A stretch of 64,000 nucleotides of DNA from Armigeres subalbatus (taxonomy: Eukaryota > Arthropoda > Insecta > Diptera > Culicidae): NCBI RefSeq assembly GCF_024139115.2, contig NC_085139.1:66135203-66199202 (forward strand), read 5' to 3'. Made by a program: the position numbers and the translations under genes. This document shows, in pieces, positions 10,370 through 19,660 of the stretch. Each line of letters opens with the position of its first letter. Within the stretch, counting starts at the first letter, position 1. The notes under the pieces were generated by a model. It had not been told where the DNA came from, did not search any database, and saw nothing but the letters and a program-made list of their open reading frames with translations.

Positions 10370-11040
10370 TTTTGACGTAGGACTTACGTCTCTCTTTACT
10401 ATACCGGGTGTCATTTCAAATCGACCGCGTTACGCTGTGTTGAAAGATTTTAAACGTTAATAGCGTTCGTCTCAGTGGACGAATTTCTGCGGTAAGCCCC
10501 TCAATCGACAGATTTCAAGTATGCCTTCCATGTCCATGCTTGATAAGACCCGAAAAACTTGTTTCAATAGGCATGAAACTGTTTTCAATGAAAAACATTG
10601 AGATCAAGGGAATCTATAAATATGGGTACCGCATAATTCTTGCATCATTCCATTACCACGTTCTGATTGGTGCAGACACCAGCGAATGAGCAGCCGCTGG
10701 GTCTGCCGAGAAGCCATAAAATAGCGCAACGTGTTTTTTTCCTTTCATTCTGACCGGGACAATCGAAGCAACCGCATCATCGATTGAACAGCACTCACAC
10801 CTTTTAGCAGGGAATGAAGTCTGCACCGACTGCTTTTTCGACTCGACACCATCGAAGCGACCATCATCAGTCGAAACCTAGCCAGTACATCAGCAGTCCA
10901 CCCTACAGACCCGACAAAGCAGCAATGCTGAGCAGATACCGGCAGCAGCAGCAGAGTTGAGCCGAGACCGGCCGGCATCGTTGCTGAGCCGAGACAGGCT
11001 GAAGAAAAGCCACATGATGCAGCATGCATGTCCAAAAAAC
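10370..11040 (+). promoter_or_regulatory. Promoter-like head module (TGACGTA palindrome, TATA-like, TTTCATTCTG)
   Basis: A palindrome, GACGTAGGACTTACGTC, lies at 10374-10390. About 340 bp later come ATAAAATA (about 10717) and CTTTCATTCTGA (about 10744). The same order and spacing occurs in the histone-relic arm at 25344/25677/25711. This suggests a pol II promoter carried by the same repeat family. The downstream sequence has no recognisable ORF. Confidence 0.45.
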
Positions 11041-11770
11041 AAACGGATCTTCAGAGAGCCAATAATAGAGATCAATATCAATGCTTTCAATACCCTTCGG
11101 GATAGAAATTGTACTTGGGTGCCAAATCCAATATTCTAGAGATAAAATTTTATGCGTGATTTTCATAAATAGCGTCAAAACTAATAGTGGATAATTTTTC
11201 TGATTTAACCGCGAAGTGGACGAAGGACTTCGCTTGACCTTTAAAGATTCATAAGATGTCCAAATCTCTCACATAATCTTATTTGGATAAAAAAACACCG
11301 ATAACAGGTCAAACATTAATAAACTATCAATCGATTTTTCATCAAATGTTGGATTTTTTGGCATTGATAAAAAAATATGTAGATAAACATTGTTTGATAC
11401 TGACCGCACACAAAGCGAACGTAACTGAATGATCGTCCCATGTTACCAATTCTAAATCTTATCACCCGAAATCCCATGTCCGGGTGTTTCCTTCCTTCTA
11501 CTACTAACAATGTTGTCTCAGAAAAGAACACGTACTTCCCACCTGAACTGCAATTCTAAGCTCGCTTGCCCGGCTTATTGGCCTGTATCTAGCGAAAAGT
11601 CCCGTTAGGAAATAGACGCCAGCAGCGAGCCACAAGCGTAAGAAGAAGAAGCCCTTCTCGAACGCGTTGATGATGATGACGCTTTGGCTGACAAAGAAGC
11701 GGGATACAAGACACTAGCTGATTGGCCCACCAATTGGGAAGCAGAGAAGATTCAAAATAAGGTATAAAAG
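11041..11770. other. No gene recognised
   Basis: Nothing supportable is visible. The short open frames are shadows. A TATAAAAG word at 11763-11770 lies next to the SINE insertion site but has no attached gene. Confidence 0.5.
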
Positions 11771-11782
11771 AAAAGTGCATTC

Positions 11783-12565
11783 ATGGGGGGTCCCGTAGCG
11801 TAGTTGGCTACACGTTCGCCTTACAAGCGGATGGTCATGGGTTCGATTCCCAACCCCTCCATCAAAAACCCTCGTCAGTCGCCAGATAGATTCGCAGCCC
11901 ATGCGGAGGCGTTTGGGGTACGCGCCTCACCGTCACGACTGCCTGATGACGACTGACAACTTGTTCTTCTCGGAGGCATTCCTCCAACGTTATCCGGATA
12001 AATGGCAACCGAACAATGCAACGATCATTTGATACACACGACATGGACAAACGGACACAATGGACTCACGATGATATGGACTGGCAACGACAACAATAAT
12101 GAATAATGGAAATCTAAAAATAGATTCTGTGTGGATTCTGTACAGCAGAATACCACAGTAGATATCGGCACAGTAGCGGTTAAGCACAGAGAACAGACGT
12201 TCATCTCCACTCGCGTGGTTGTGTAAAAGTTTGTACTGGTCATTTTAAAGTATGTCGTTATGCCTCCGTTGCGTGGTGCTAGTGTGCTGATGAATATGAT
12301 AAAAATTTGCCGTGTTTTACTTTTTAGCGCTAGTGTTCATTCCGAATTGCTCCTAGGTGGCAGCACTACATTGTTTATGTAGTGTATGCCAACGCCATCG
12401 CTTAGTGAGATTGAGTTTTTATGTCGGGCAGCCTGCGTTGGCGGCGCTGAGGTACGATTTAAATCTTTACACACGTTTTTAACAAAATTTTGTTCGAGCA
12501 TCCATGTCTGTTCTCTGTGGGTTAAGTAACACAGAGTGCCTAACAAATAAAGAAAGGAATAAAAA
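11783..12565 (+). mobile_element. tRNA-derived SINE (with a nested MITE) and 12-bp TSD
   Basis: The head at 11787-11862 is tRNA-like: an A-box-like TAGCGTAGTTGG, a TTACAAG anticodon-loop region and a B box GGGTTCGATTCCC. A non-tRNA body follows, then an A-rich tail (AAATAAAGAAAGGAATAAAA). AAAAGTGCATTC flanks it at 11771-11782 and 12566-12577. A 335-bp MITE sits inside it at 12185-12519, so the SINE without the MITE is about 440 bp. Confidence 0.8.
12185..12519. mobile_element. hAT-like MITE, CACAGAGAACAGAC termini
   Basis: Both ends read CACAGAGAACAGAC inward. The flanks repeat GGTTAAG (12178-12184 and 12520-12526), seven bases with a near-match for an eighth, which suits the 8-bp duplications of hAT transposons. 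It is inserted in the SINE and carries no transposase. A partial relative lies at 16182-16300. Confidence 0.75.
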
Positions 12566-12577
12566 AAAAGTGCATTC

Positions 12578-13117
12578 GCTCGCAGAGCATTCAGTCTTTT
12601 TTATACCATCACTAGAAATTCGCGGTAATTTGAAAAGATCGTTTTCTTACTTTTTGCACTTAGCCGAAGCAAACAGCCTTTTTCATGGCTCTAAGAGTTA
12701 AAAATAATGTTCTCCTTCAGTCGCTATCGCACGGAGAAGGCTCTTCAGTGGAAGGGCTGAGATACAGTCTACATCCCCTGCTGAGCCAACTTGTGGTTTA
12801 TTTCAGACAGTCCTTCAGTGGGAAGGTTGCCACTGTCGAGGCTAATATTTCGTGACCGGACAGATACTTCCTGATTTTTTTTTGATGATTCTTGTTCGAG
12901 GTAGATTTGATTTCTGTGTCGGTTTGATGAGAAGATTTTGCCAAGGAATGGTATGCAACGCCAATTATTTATCCAAAATAGTTGATGTGAGTAATATGGA
13001 CATATTATGTATCTTAAAGGCATGGTCAAGTCAAGTCCTACGTCCACTTAGCGGTTATGTCACAGACATTACCCACTGTTCGTTTTTTCGGAGCTATCAA
13101 ACATGCCCGACAATGAA
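12578..13117. other. No domain recognised; downstream of the Gypsy protease
   Basis: If the minus-strand Gypsy element continued, RT would be expected here, but I see no RT motif. A 92-codon minus frame (12769-13047) is unrecognised. The Gypsy copy is therefore probably truncated near 13.1 kb. Confidence 0.4.
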
Positions 13118-13507
13118 CTACTCGGGATGTGCGAAATACAGACTACCTCTCTTCGCATCGGACGAACAAATAAAATACGTCTGTTGCTGGATAACAAACA
13201 GTGTTGTATCGCAATATTTTTCCCCAACAGTAACTCTAGCTTCGACTTCGCCTAGAACAGTCAACGGTTTCATCGATCCATATGCACGAAAAACTTTTTC
13301 ACTTCCTTTCCTGACATCAAAAGCCTTGAATCCGATACGTTTGAGTGTTTTCCAATCTTCTACGCTTAAAACATTTTCGTCGGCTCCCGTGTCGATAACA
13401 AACCGCAATTTAACCCCGCCGATAATAGCTTCAATAAAGCGTTTACCTTCCAGATGAAATAGCTCTCGGATTTCAACAGACTTTGTTACGTCGTCCACTT
13501 CACGCAC
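13118..13507 (-). pseudogene. Ty3/Gypsy aspartic protease fragment
   Basis: The minus frame contains RFVIDTGADENVLS, the D-T/S-G aspartic protease active site of retroelements. It is followed by a hydrophobic stretch with LTVLGEVEARV. It lies directly downstream (minus strand) of a gag with two zinc knuckles, in the normal gag-pro order, but in a separate frame. RT, RNase H and integrase are not found, so the pol region is lost. The copy is a remnant. Confidence 0.8.
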
Positions 13508-13540
13508 AAATTTCTCTTTTCGTTCTTGACGGTTGTTTCT

Positions 13541-14312
13541 TCAGTTCAAAGTTGGCTTCTGTGTTGATCGGTTATAATCCTTAAAATGCGGCGTTTTACA
13601 GCACCGAGCAAAATGTCCTAGTTTACCGCATTTTCCGCATTGAGCAGCTTTAGCTGGACACCGAGCATCGCTGGATAAATGGTTTCCTTTGCACCTGAAG
13701 CAGGTCATCCTACTATGTTTAGCGTCCATGTCATTTTCACTTACCGTATTCAAATCGATAATAGGGATGGATTTCCCGCAAAGCTCCTGAAGCTGTGATT
13801 CAACTGATTCGTGAGTACGTGCAATATCTAGCATCTTAATAAGACTGGTATCAGCCTCCAGGTATTTGGCGCGAAGCTTATCATCGTTTTGTGTGGCATA
13901 CACGACTTGATCCATGATCATTTCTTCAACCTGGTCACCGAAACTGCATTGAGCGGCCTGCTCCTTCAAACGAATCACGAATTGATCAATTTTTTCGTTT
14001 GGGTTGAAAACCAGCTGACGAAACACGAACCGCTCATACCTTTGCGTCATCCGTGGAGAGTAATAATTATCCAATATCTCCATTGCTTTCCTGTAACGGT
14101 TGTCGAGAATGGCCGATTCGCTGACACTGACATCACGCGCTATGTTACGAACATCCGATCCTCCGAAGCACACTAGTGCGTTAAACATGTCCTCGTGATC
14201 ATTGATTCCTTTTAGAGTACGGTAGGAAACGAATCGATCATTCCATAGTTCCCAGCGTGTACTTGTTGAGCCTTCTCCAATCTCGGAAAATGGTTGGATG
14301 TTGAAATTTAGC
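13541..14312 (-). pseudogene. Ty3/Gypsy gag with two zinc knuckles
   Basis: The long minus frame (14188 to 13541) reads upstream without a stop to about 14312 (WELWNDRF, then LKGINDHEDMFNAL). It has a capsid-like helical body with YYSPRMTQRYERFVFRQL and LKEQAAQC. It ends in two knuckles, CFRCKGNHLSSDARC and CGKCGKLGHFARC. This is the gag of a Gypsy-type LTR retrotransposon, which builds the virus-like particle and binds RNA. The protein looks fairly well preserved. The start is uncertain because homologous sequence begins before the first ATG at 14186-14188. Confidence 0.85.
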
Positions 14313-14978
14313 TGTAATCAATTTTGCATATTTATAGTTTTCATTGGTTCAAATGATATTAATATTCTATTAATCGCACTTATTTTAGTTAAAGTTTCCC
14401 CTTCATTTATTTCAGGTTGCCTTAGCAACGCCTAATGTTTTTCACGTTTAGTTGAACGGACCGGAAGTTTTACTTTCCCTTCGTTCGTTTTTTTTTGACA
14501 ACGCGGACCGGATTGCTGAATATGAAATTTCCTACTTTTTCCAAAGGACCGAAATTTCTTCAGATCCCTTCGTTCTTTACTTGTCCAGCAACACGGACCG
14601 GATTAATGTACATGAAATTCCCTTCATTCCTTCGTGAGGAAAGGACCGAAATTCTCATGAATCCCTTCGTTTGCTTTCACCGAAACGGACCGGAAATTCC
14701 CTTCGTTTGAATATATAGAGTTAACCGAAGTCACGCACTGGCATTTCTTTTACTCTGTTTTAATATTTTAGGCCAGAAATTTGGATTTTCTTCTAACGCT
14801 TTTTTTTCCATCTCAATGAACACAAAATTTCAAAAGATAATCAATTACCGTAGCCATGTTTCCAGTTCTCCACTCAAAGCTCTCGATTATTTTGGGTTCA
14901 GCTTCAACTTGGATTAGTTCTCCGAGGTCGTTTGAAAATCTTTGATAATTCTGGATTTAACTTCAGCTTGATTGGTTC
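14313..14978 (-). other. Gypsy leader, with a minisatellite-like block at 14455-14710
   Basis: This is the untranslated leader between PBS and gag on the minus strand. Within it, the + strand words GGACCGGA and TTCCCTTCGTT recur about four times at roughly 65-bp spacing (14455-14710), so part of the leader has been tandemly amplified. Confidence 0.5.
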
Positions 14979-14994
14979 TCCGGGGTCGTCGCCA
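14979..14994 (-). other. Primer-binding site of the Gypsy element
   Basis: On the minus strand, TGGCGACGACCCCGGA follows the LTR end (CTACA) after two bases. The complement ends in CCA, as a tRNA 3' end must. The tRNA species is not determined. Confidence 0.7.
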
Positions 14995-14996
14995 AT

Positions 14997-15460
14997 TGTA
15001 GAGGGGGGGCTTTCTCACTTCTAATAAAACACAACCGTCGGTTGTCAAGTAGTACCTTCGAATGAATCTTTATTATACGCCTACTACACCACCTTGTATG
15101 AGTGTTGGCCCCTCCTTAGCCGTGTGGTAAAACGCGCAGCTACAAAGCAAAACCTTGCTGAGGGTGGCTGGGTTCGATTACCGGTGCCGGTCTAGGCAAT
15201 TTTCGGATTGAAAATTGTCTCGACTTCCCTGGGCATAAAAGTATCATCGTGCTAGCTCCATGATATACGAATGCAAAAATGGTAACCTGGCTTAGAAACC
15301 TCGCAGTTAATAACTGTGGAAGCGCTTAATGAACACTAAGCTGCGAGGTGGCTCTGTCTCAGTGTGGGGATGTAATGCCCAGAAGAAGAAGAAGAATGAG
15401 TGTTGGTATTCGTTCAAGGGCGAGAGCTTCGGTTTTTCTGTATATAGCGACTTCTAGACA
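14997..15460 (-). repeat. Gypsy 5' LTR (minus strand), interrupted by a SINE
   Basis: Read on the minus strand it starts TGTCTAGAAG and ends CTCTACA. It contains a TATA-like CTATATAC and an AATAAA signal in the order expected of an LTR promoter and polyadenylation signal. The Feilai-like SINE and its duplication add 298 bp, so the ancestral LTR is about 166 bp. The matching 3' LTR was not found. Confidence 0.65.
15109..15395 (+). mobile_element. Feilai-like tRNA-derived SINE with 11-bp TSD
   Basis: The tRNA-like head has a B box GGGTTCGATTACC. The body ends GGATGTAATGCCC followed by (AGA)n, the ending typical of Feilai-type Aedes SINEs. The flanks repeat ATGAGTGTTGG at 15098-15108 and 15396-15406. 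It is complete-looking and inserted in the Gypsy LTR, so it is younger than that element. Confidence 0.88.
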
Positions 15461-15479
15461 TTCTGTTGGCTAATCTTGG

Positions 15480-16181
15480 AACGGCATGTTGGCTAGACTT
15501 GCGAGTGCCTGTTCAGGAGCGATTTCGGTTACGACAGTCCGGAGCAGGTACTTCAGAATTATCTGGAAAAGGTTCGCAAACTGGAACCACTCAGGGCCGA
15601 CAAACTGGCTAGTTTCATACCGTTCGGAAACGCTGTGGAACAGTTGTGTGAGCACTTGGAAGCAACAGATCTCACTCTCCATTTGGTTAACACGATCCTT
15701 ATCCAAGATCTAGTTAAAAAACTTCCAGACGGAGAAAAAATGACAATGGGTCCACTACAAGCGGAAGAAGAACGCAGCGACACTTCGAACGTTTACCGAT
15801 TTTCTGTCGGGCATTGTGACTGATGCCTGTGAAGCAAACGTCAACATCGAGTAAAAGTCGGACACGAAAGCGGTAGCCGGAGTAAGCGGAAGAAGTAGGC
15901 CGAAGGAAAAAGCGGCGTTGTACGGTCATAGTGAGGCGATGTCTTCCGGTGTAAGCGAGACCTACAGGAAGTAACAGAAGCCATGCAAGGTATGTCAGCG
16001 CTCGGACCACCGACTGCGGTTCTGTCAGGACTTCAAGGACTTATCCCATGCAGATCGGATGAAGGTCGTTTCCAGGTTGAAACTATGTCAGGTTTGTCTC
16101 AATGATCATGGGGGTCAGTGTCGCTTTAAGATTAGATGTAATGTAAGTGACTGTAGGGAACCTCATAATCCTTTATTTTAC
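15480..16181 (+). pseudogene. BEL/Pao gag middle and C-terminal part
   Basis: Frames here match the BEL gag body (VLQNYLEKVRKLEPL, FIPFGNAVEQLCEHLEA, LVKKLPDGEK) and then, after several frameshifts, the C-terminal cysteine-rich module (KPCKVCQRSDHRLRFC at about 15978-16025, LCQVCLNDHGG at about 16085-16115). The strand is the same as the BEL gag N-terminus at 9305-10100. The two could be pieces of one element separated by later insertions, but that is inference. The 3' end is cut by MITE sequence at 16182. Stops and frame changes make it non-functional. Confidence 0.75.
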
Positions 16182-16300
16182 CACAGAGAACAGACATGGA
16201 GGCTCGAACAAAATTTCTTGCAAAACATGTGTAAACAAACAAACTGAAACCCAACGCCAACGACGTCGACATTGCAACTCACAATCTCATTTTAACCCTC
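16182..16300. mobile_element. Partial hAT-like MITE
   Basis: It starts CACAGAGAACAGACATGGA and runs into GCTCGAACAAAATTT, matching the inverted right end of the MITE at 12185-12519. The opposite terminus is not visible, so it is a truncated copy. Confidence 0.6.
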
Positions 16301-16735
16301 AAAGACCCAGGACGAATGGATTTTTTTCAAATGGCTCGCATTCAGCACCTGATCGTCGGAATTCCTCGCGGTTTCGTTTGTGCTCAATGGGAATTCCCAA
16401 ATTCCTGTTAAGGTCTGAGTTATTGCTAAAAATAAGTGTGCGCGGGGGTCTTTATCCCTGTAATTCTAACATCAACTCAATGTTCTGGCCATGTTTACGT
16501 CCGGAATTTACAAATCAACCATCAAACCGTTTTTAGAACATATTTGACAAGAATTCTAGTCGATTTTTTTTTTCAGAACCCCACCTCCCCACAAGACCAA
16601 TTTTCTGGCTGCGCTGTGCTGAAGACACCAGGTTTCATGAGGAGCTTGATATGTCGTAAGCTGGAGTACCATAAAAAAGTAATCACTTTTCTGACTGCAC
16701 AGGCATCTCGCGAAGTTCAAGAAGTATTCAATTGG

Positions 16736-17790
16736 TCTTGCTGTTCTGCTTATGTTGTCTATTGTATTCATGTTGCAAAATCATGTATGATATACAGCAA
16801 GCAGAGTTTCAGATCTTTTCAAACAGTGACCGCTTTTTGGGGGGGGGGTTTGTTTGGCGAGGTTTTCAGCGAATGACCCCAATGTCCCCAGATGCTCTGC
16901 AAATGTGCAAATGCCTTCAACTTATTTATGTTACAAAATCATCAAGTTGGATGTGTCGCAAGCTGGGTTTCATAACCACCCAAGGTTGTGAAATGCAGTA
17001 TGTTTACAGGAAACCTCCGCAATAGATCATTGTGCCCAGATACTCTGCCAATGTCTTCTATTGTATTTGTATTGCAAAATCAGAAAATTTGATGTGTTGT
17101 GAACTGGGTTTCAGGAACATTCAAAAAGCGACCACTTCCCTGAGAGCTACAGCTTCCCAGGGAACGTCCGGAAGTAATTAATTTGCCCAGATGCTCTGTA
17201 AATGGCTCTAATGTCTATACATGTCTATTTGTGATGAAAAGAGATGAAGTTTGATGTGTCACGAGCTGGGTTTCAAATCGACTCAAAAAGTGGGAACTTT
17301 CCTTGGGGCATCATGTTCTCAGGAAACCTCCGGAAGTGGACAATGTGCCCAGATGCTGAGCAAATGCCTTCTATTGTATTTGTGTTGCAAAATCATAAAG
17401 TTTGATGTGTTGCAAGCTGGGTTTCAGAACTACTCAAAAAGTGAACACTTTCCTTGGGGCATCAGGTTCCCAATAAACCTCCGGAAGTGGCCAACGTGGT
17501 CTGATGTTCTGCAAATGTCTTCTATTGTATTTGCGTTGCAAAATCATAAAGTTCGATGTGTCGCAAGCTGGGTTTCAGAATCAATCAAAAAGTGACCACT
17601 TCCTTGAGGGCTTCAGGTTCCCAGGGAACCTCCGGAAGTGGTTAATGTGCACAGATGCTCTTCAGATGTCTTCTATTTTATTTGTGTTGCAAAATCATGA
17701 AGTTTAATGTGTCGCAAGCTGGGATTCAGAACAACTAAAAAAGTGACCACTTCCCTGGGGAAACCAGGTTCCCGGAACATCTGTAACCGG
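16736..17790 (+). repeat. Tandem satellite, about 151-bp unit, about 7 copies
   Basis: Units start near 16736, 16889, 17039, 17191, 17353, 17504 and 17655. Each contains TTCTATTGTATTTGTGTTGC, then GATGTGTCGCAAGCTGGGTT, then AACCTCCGGAAGTGG. The central copies are well conserved and the first two are diverged. Open frames across it are periodic artefacts. Confidence 0.85.
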
Positions 17791-18011
17791 ATTTTTGAGG
17801 TCCAAACGTGCAGTTCCTATTCCTACTATTGCAAAATGATGAATAAAAGCGATTGCATCATTATTGAGAGCATTTACTACTAGTTATCTACGATTAAAAG
17901 GAAGTTGACCTATTTTTTGACCCCATTTGACCCAAGGGACCCCCTCGATAAAACCGTACCCAAGGACCCAATCACCAAATCAATACACCTACACAAAAAT
18001 ATAGGGTTTAA
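17791..18011. other. No gene recognised
   Basis: This is the flank between the satellite and the RTE element, with nothing supportable in it. Confidence 0.5.
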
Positions 18012-18439
18012 TACATCTTTCCCCCTGCAAAATGGTGGGTTGACATCAAGGAAGGAGCGCCCAACAGAGCTCTGGTCCCCACAAGTCCCTATCTCACGCT
18101 TCCACGGGTCGTCCGATGACAAAAGACCGCCAGCTAAGGGTTGTGTACTTAGCTGGTAGTGCAGCCTGGGCACTGTTGTCCTTCTGACATCAGCTAGAGT
18201 GAGAAGGTACGCCTCGAGCGTCTGTTCACCAGGAGGTGCGGCTCAAACAGCGTCTACCTGGTACCCAGCGGCTGATTAACGAAATGCTGTATCGCGTCAG
18301 CTATACCTAAGGTGGCAGCCCCATCATCGCGATGTAGGTAACGCGACCCCGGTAAGGTAGCTTACTGAAGCCTCTCAAATACCACGAAAAATGGAGATAG
18401 AAGAAAAAGAGAACGTTATTTTTGGCAACCGACCCGGCA

Positions 18440-19328
18440 ACAAATTAGGACTATGATTGGAAACTCGGTACCTGGAATGTCAGGACCCTAAATAAACCTG
18501 GACGAGTGAGCCTTCTGGCTCGTGAACTGCAGAAGGTTGGAGTGAACGTGGCTGCTATTCAAGAAGTCCGATGGCCTAGATCCGGAGAACGTAAATTTCG
18601 AGCCGTGGACCCCACGACCAACACTGCATTCAAGTATAACATCTATCACAGCGGCGGCGGAAAAGCAGAGCATGGAGTTGGTTTCGTAGTGATGAGCAAG
18701 CAGATGAAGCGAGTGATGCGGTAGAAACCCATTAGCGAACGAATCTGTGTGTTGAGGATACGGGGCAAATTCTTCAATTACAGCCTAATCAACGTTTACG
18801 CACCGACAAACGATAAATCCGACGACGTGAAGGACACGTTTTATGAATGTTTTATGAATGTGATAAAGCCTATGGAGAGTGCCCAAAGCATGACGTGAAA
18901 ATTGTTATCGGAGACGCTAACGCTCAGGTCGGTAGAGAGGACTTTTTTCGTCCCATAATCGGTAGGGAGAGCCTTCACTCCGCTACCAATGACAACGGCC
19001 TACGGCTAGTAAATTTTGCTGCTGCTAGAGGGATGGTCATCAGTAGCACCTACTTTGCACGAAAGAACATCCGAAAGCACACCTGGAGACACCCAAATGG
19101 TGAAACTTGCAACCAGATAGACCATGTTCTGGTGGATGGGCGCCATTTCTCGGATGTTATCAATGTGCGGACATTCAGAGGGCCGAACATTGACTCTGAT
19201 CACTACCTCGTTGTCATTAAAATTCGATCACGGTTGTCAACTGTATCGAACGAAAGATCACAGCGAACGATGCGTTACAATATCCAGCGATTGTCGGCGG
19301 AAGGAGTATCGGCTGAGTACCGGTGAGC
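18440..19328 (+). pseudogene. RTE AP-endonuclease domain, frameshifted
   Basis: Landmarks of the APE fold appear in order: GTWNVRTL, AAIQEVRW, GVGFVVM, INVYAPTN, GDANAQVG, QIDHVLVDGR and SDHYLVV. This enzyme nicks target DNA to prime reverse transcription. Breaks are a TAG at 18722-18724, a tandem duplication of TTTATGAATGT near 18840-18860 that shifts the frame, and a TGA at 19324-19326. The catalytic Asn, Glu, Asp and His positions look intact, so decay is recent. In the intact element it is continuous with the downstream RT. Confidence 0.9.
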
Positions 19329-19660
19329 ACAACAGCACGAGAAGTGGTAGGCACTGCACAGAGGCGACCCAGGACGGGTTGGTTCGATGTGGAGTGTCAG
19401 AGAGTGACAGACGAGAAGAACGTTGCCAGAAGCCGGATGTTGGTGTCAGGTACCCGATCGAATAGAGATCGGCACAAGGAAGCAAGAGCAGCCAAAAAAC
19501 GAACCCACCGCAGGAAGAAAAAAGAGTACGAAGAACAAGTTATTAGTGAGGCGCAGGAAAAAATGGAGCAGAACGATATGCGGAGGTTTTATGAGTCTGT
19601 CAATGGCGTGCAGAGAAAGACGGCGCCATCTCCCGTCATGTACAACGACCAACAAGGAAT

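Noticed and set aside
11763..11800. TATA box upstream of a gene at 11.8 kb
   Set aside because: What follows is a SINE inserted at the spot with its own duplication, not a gene.
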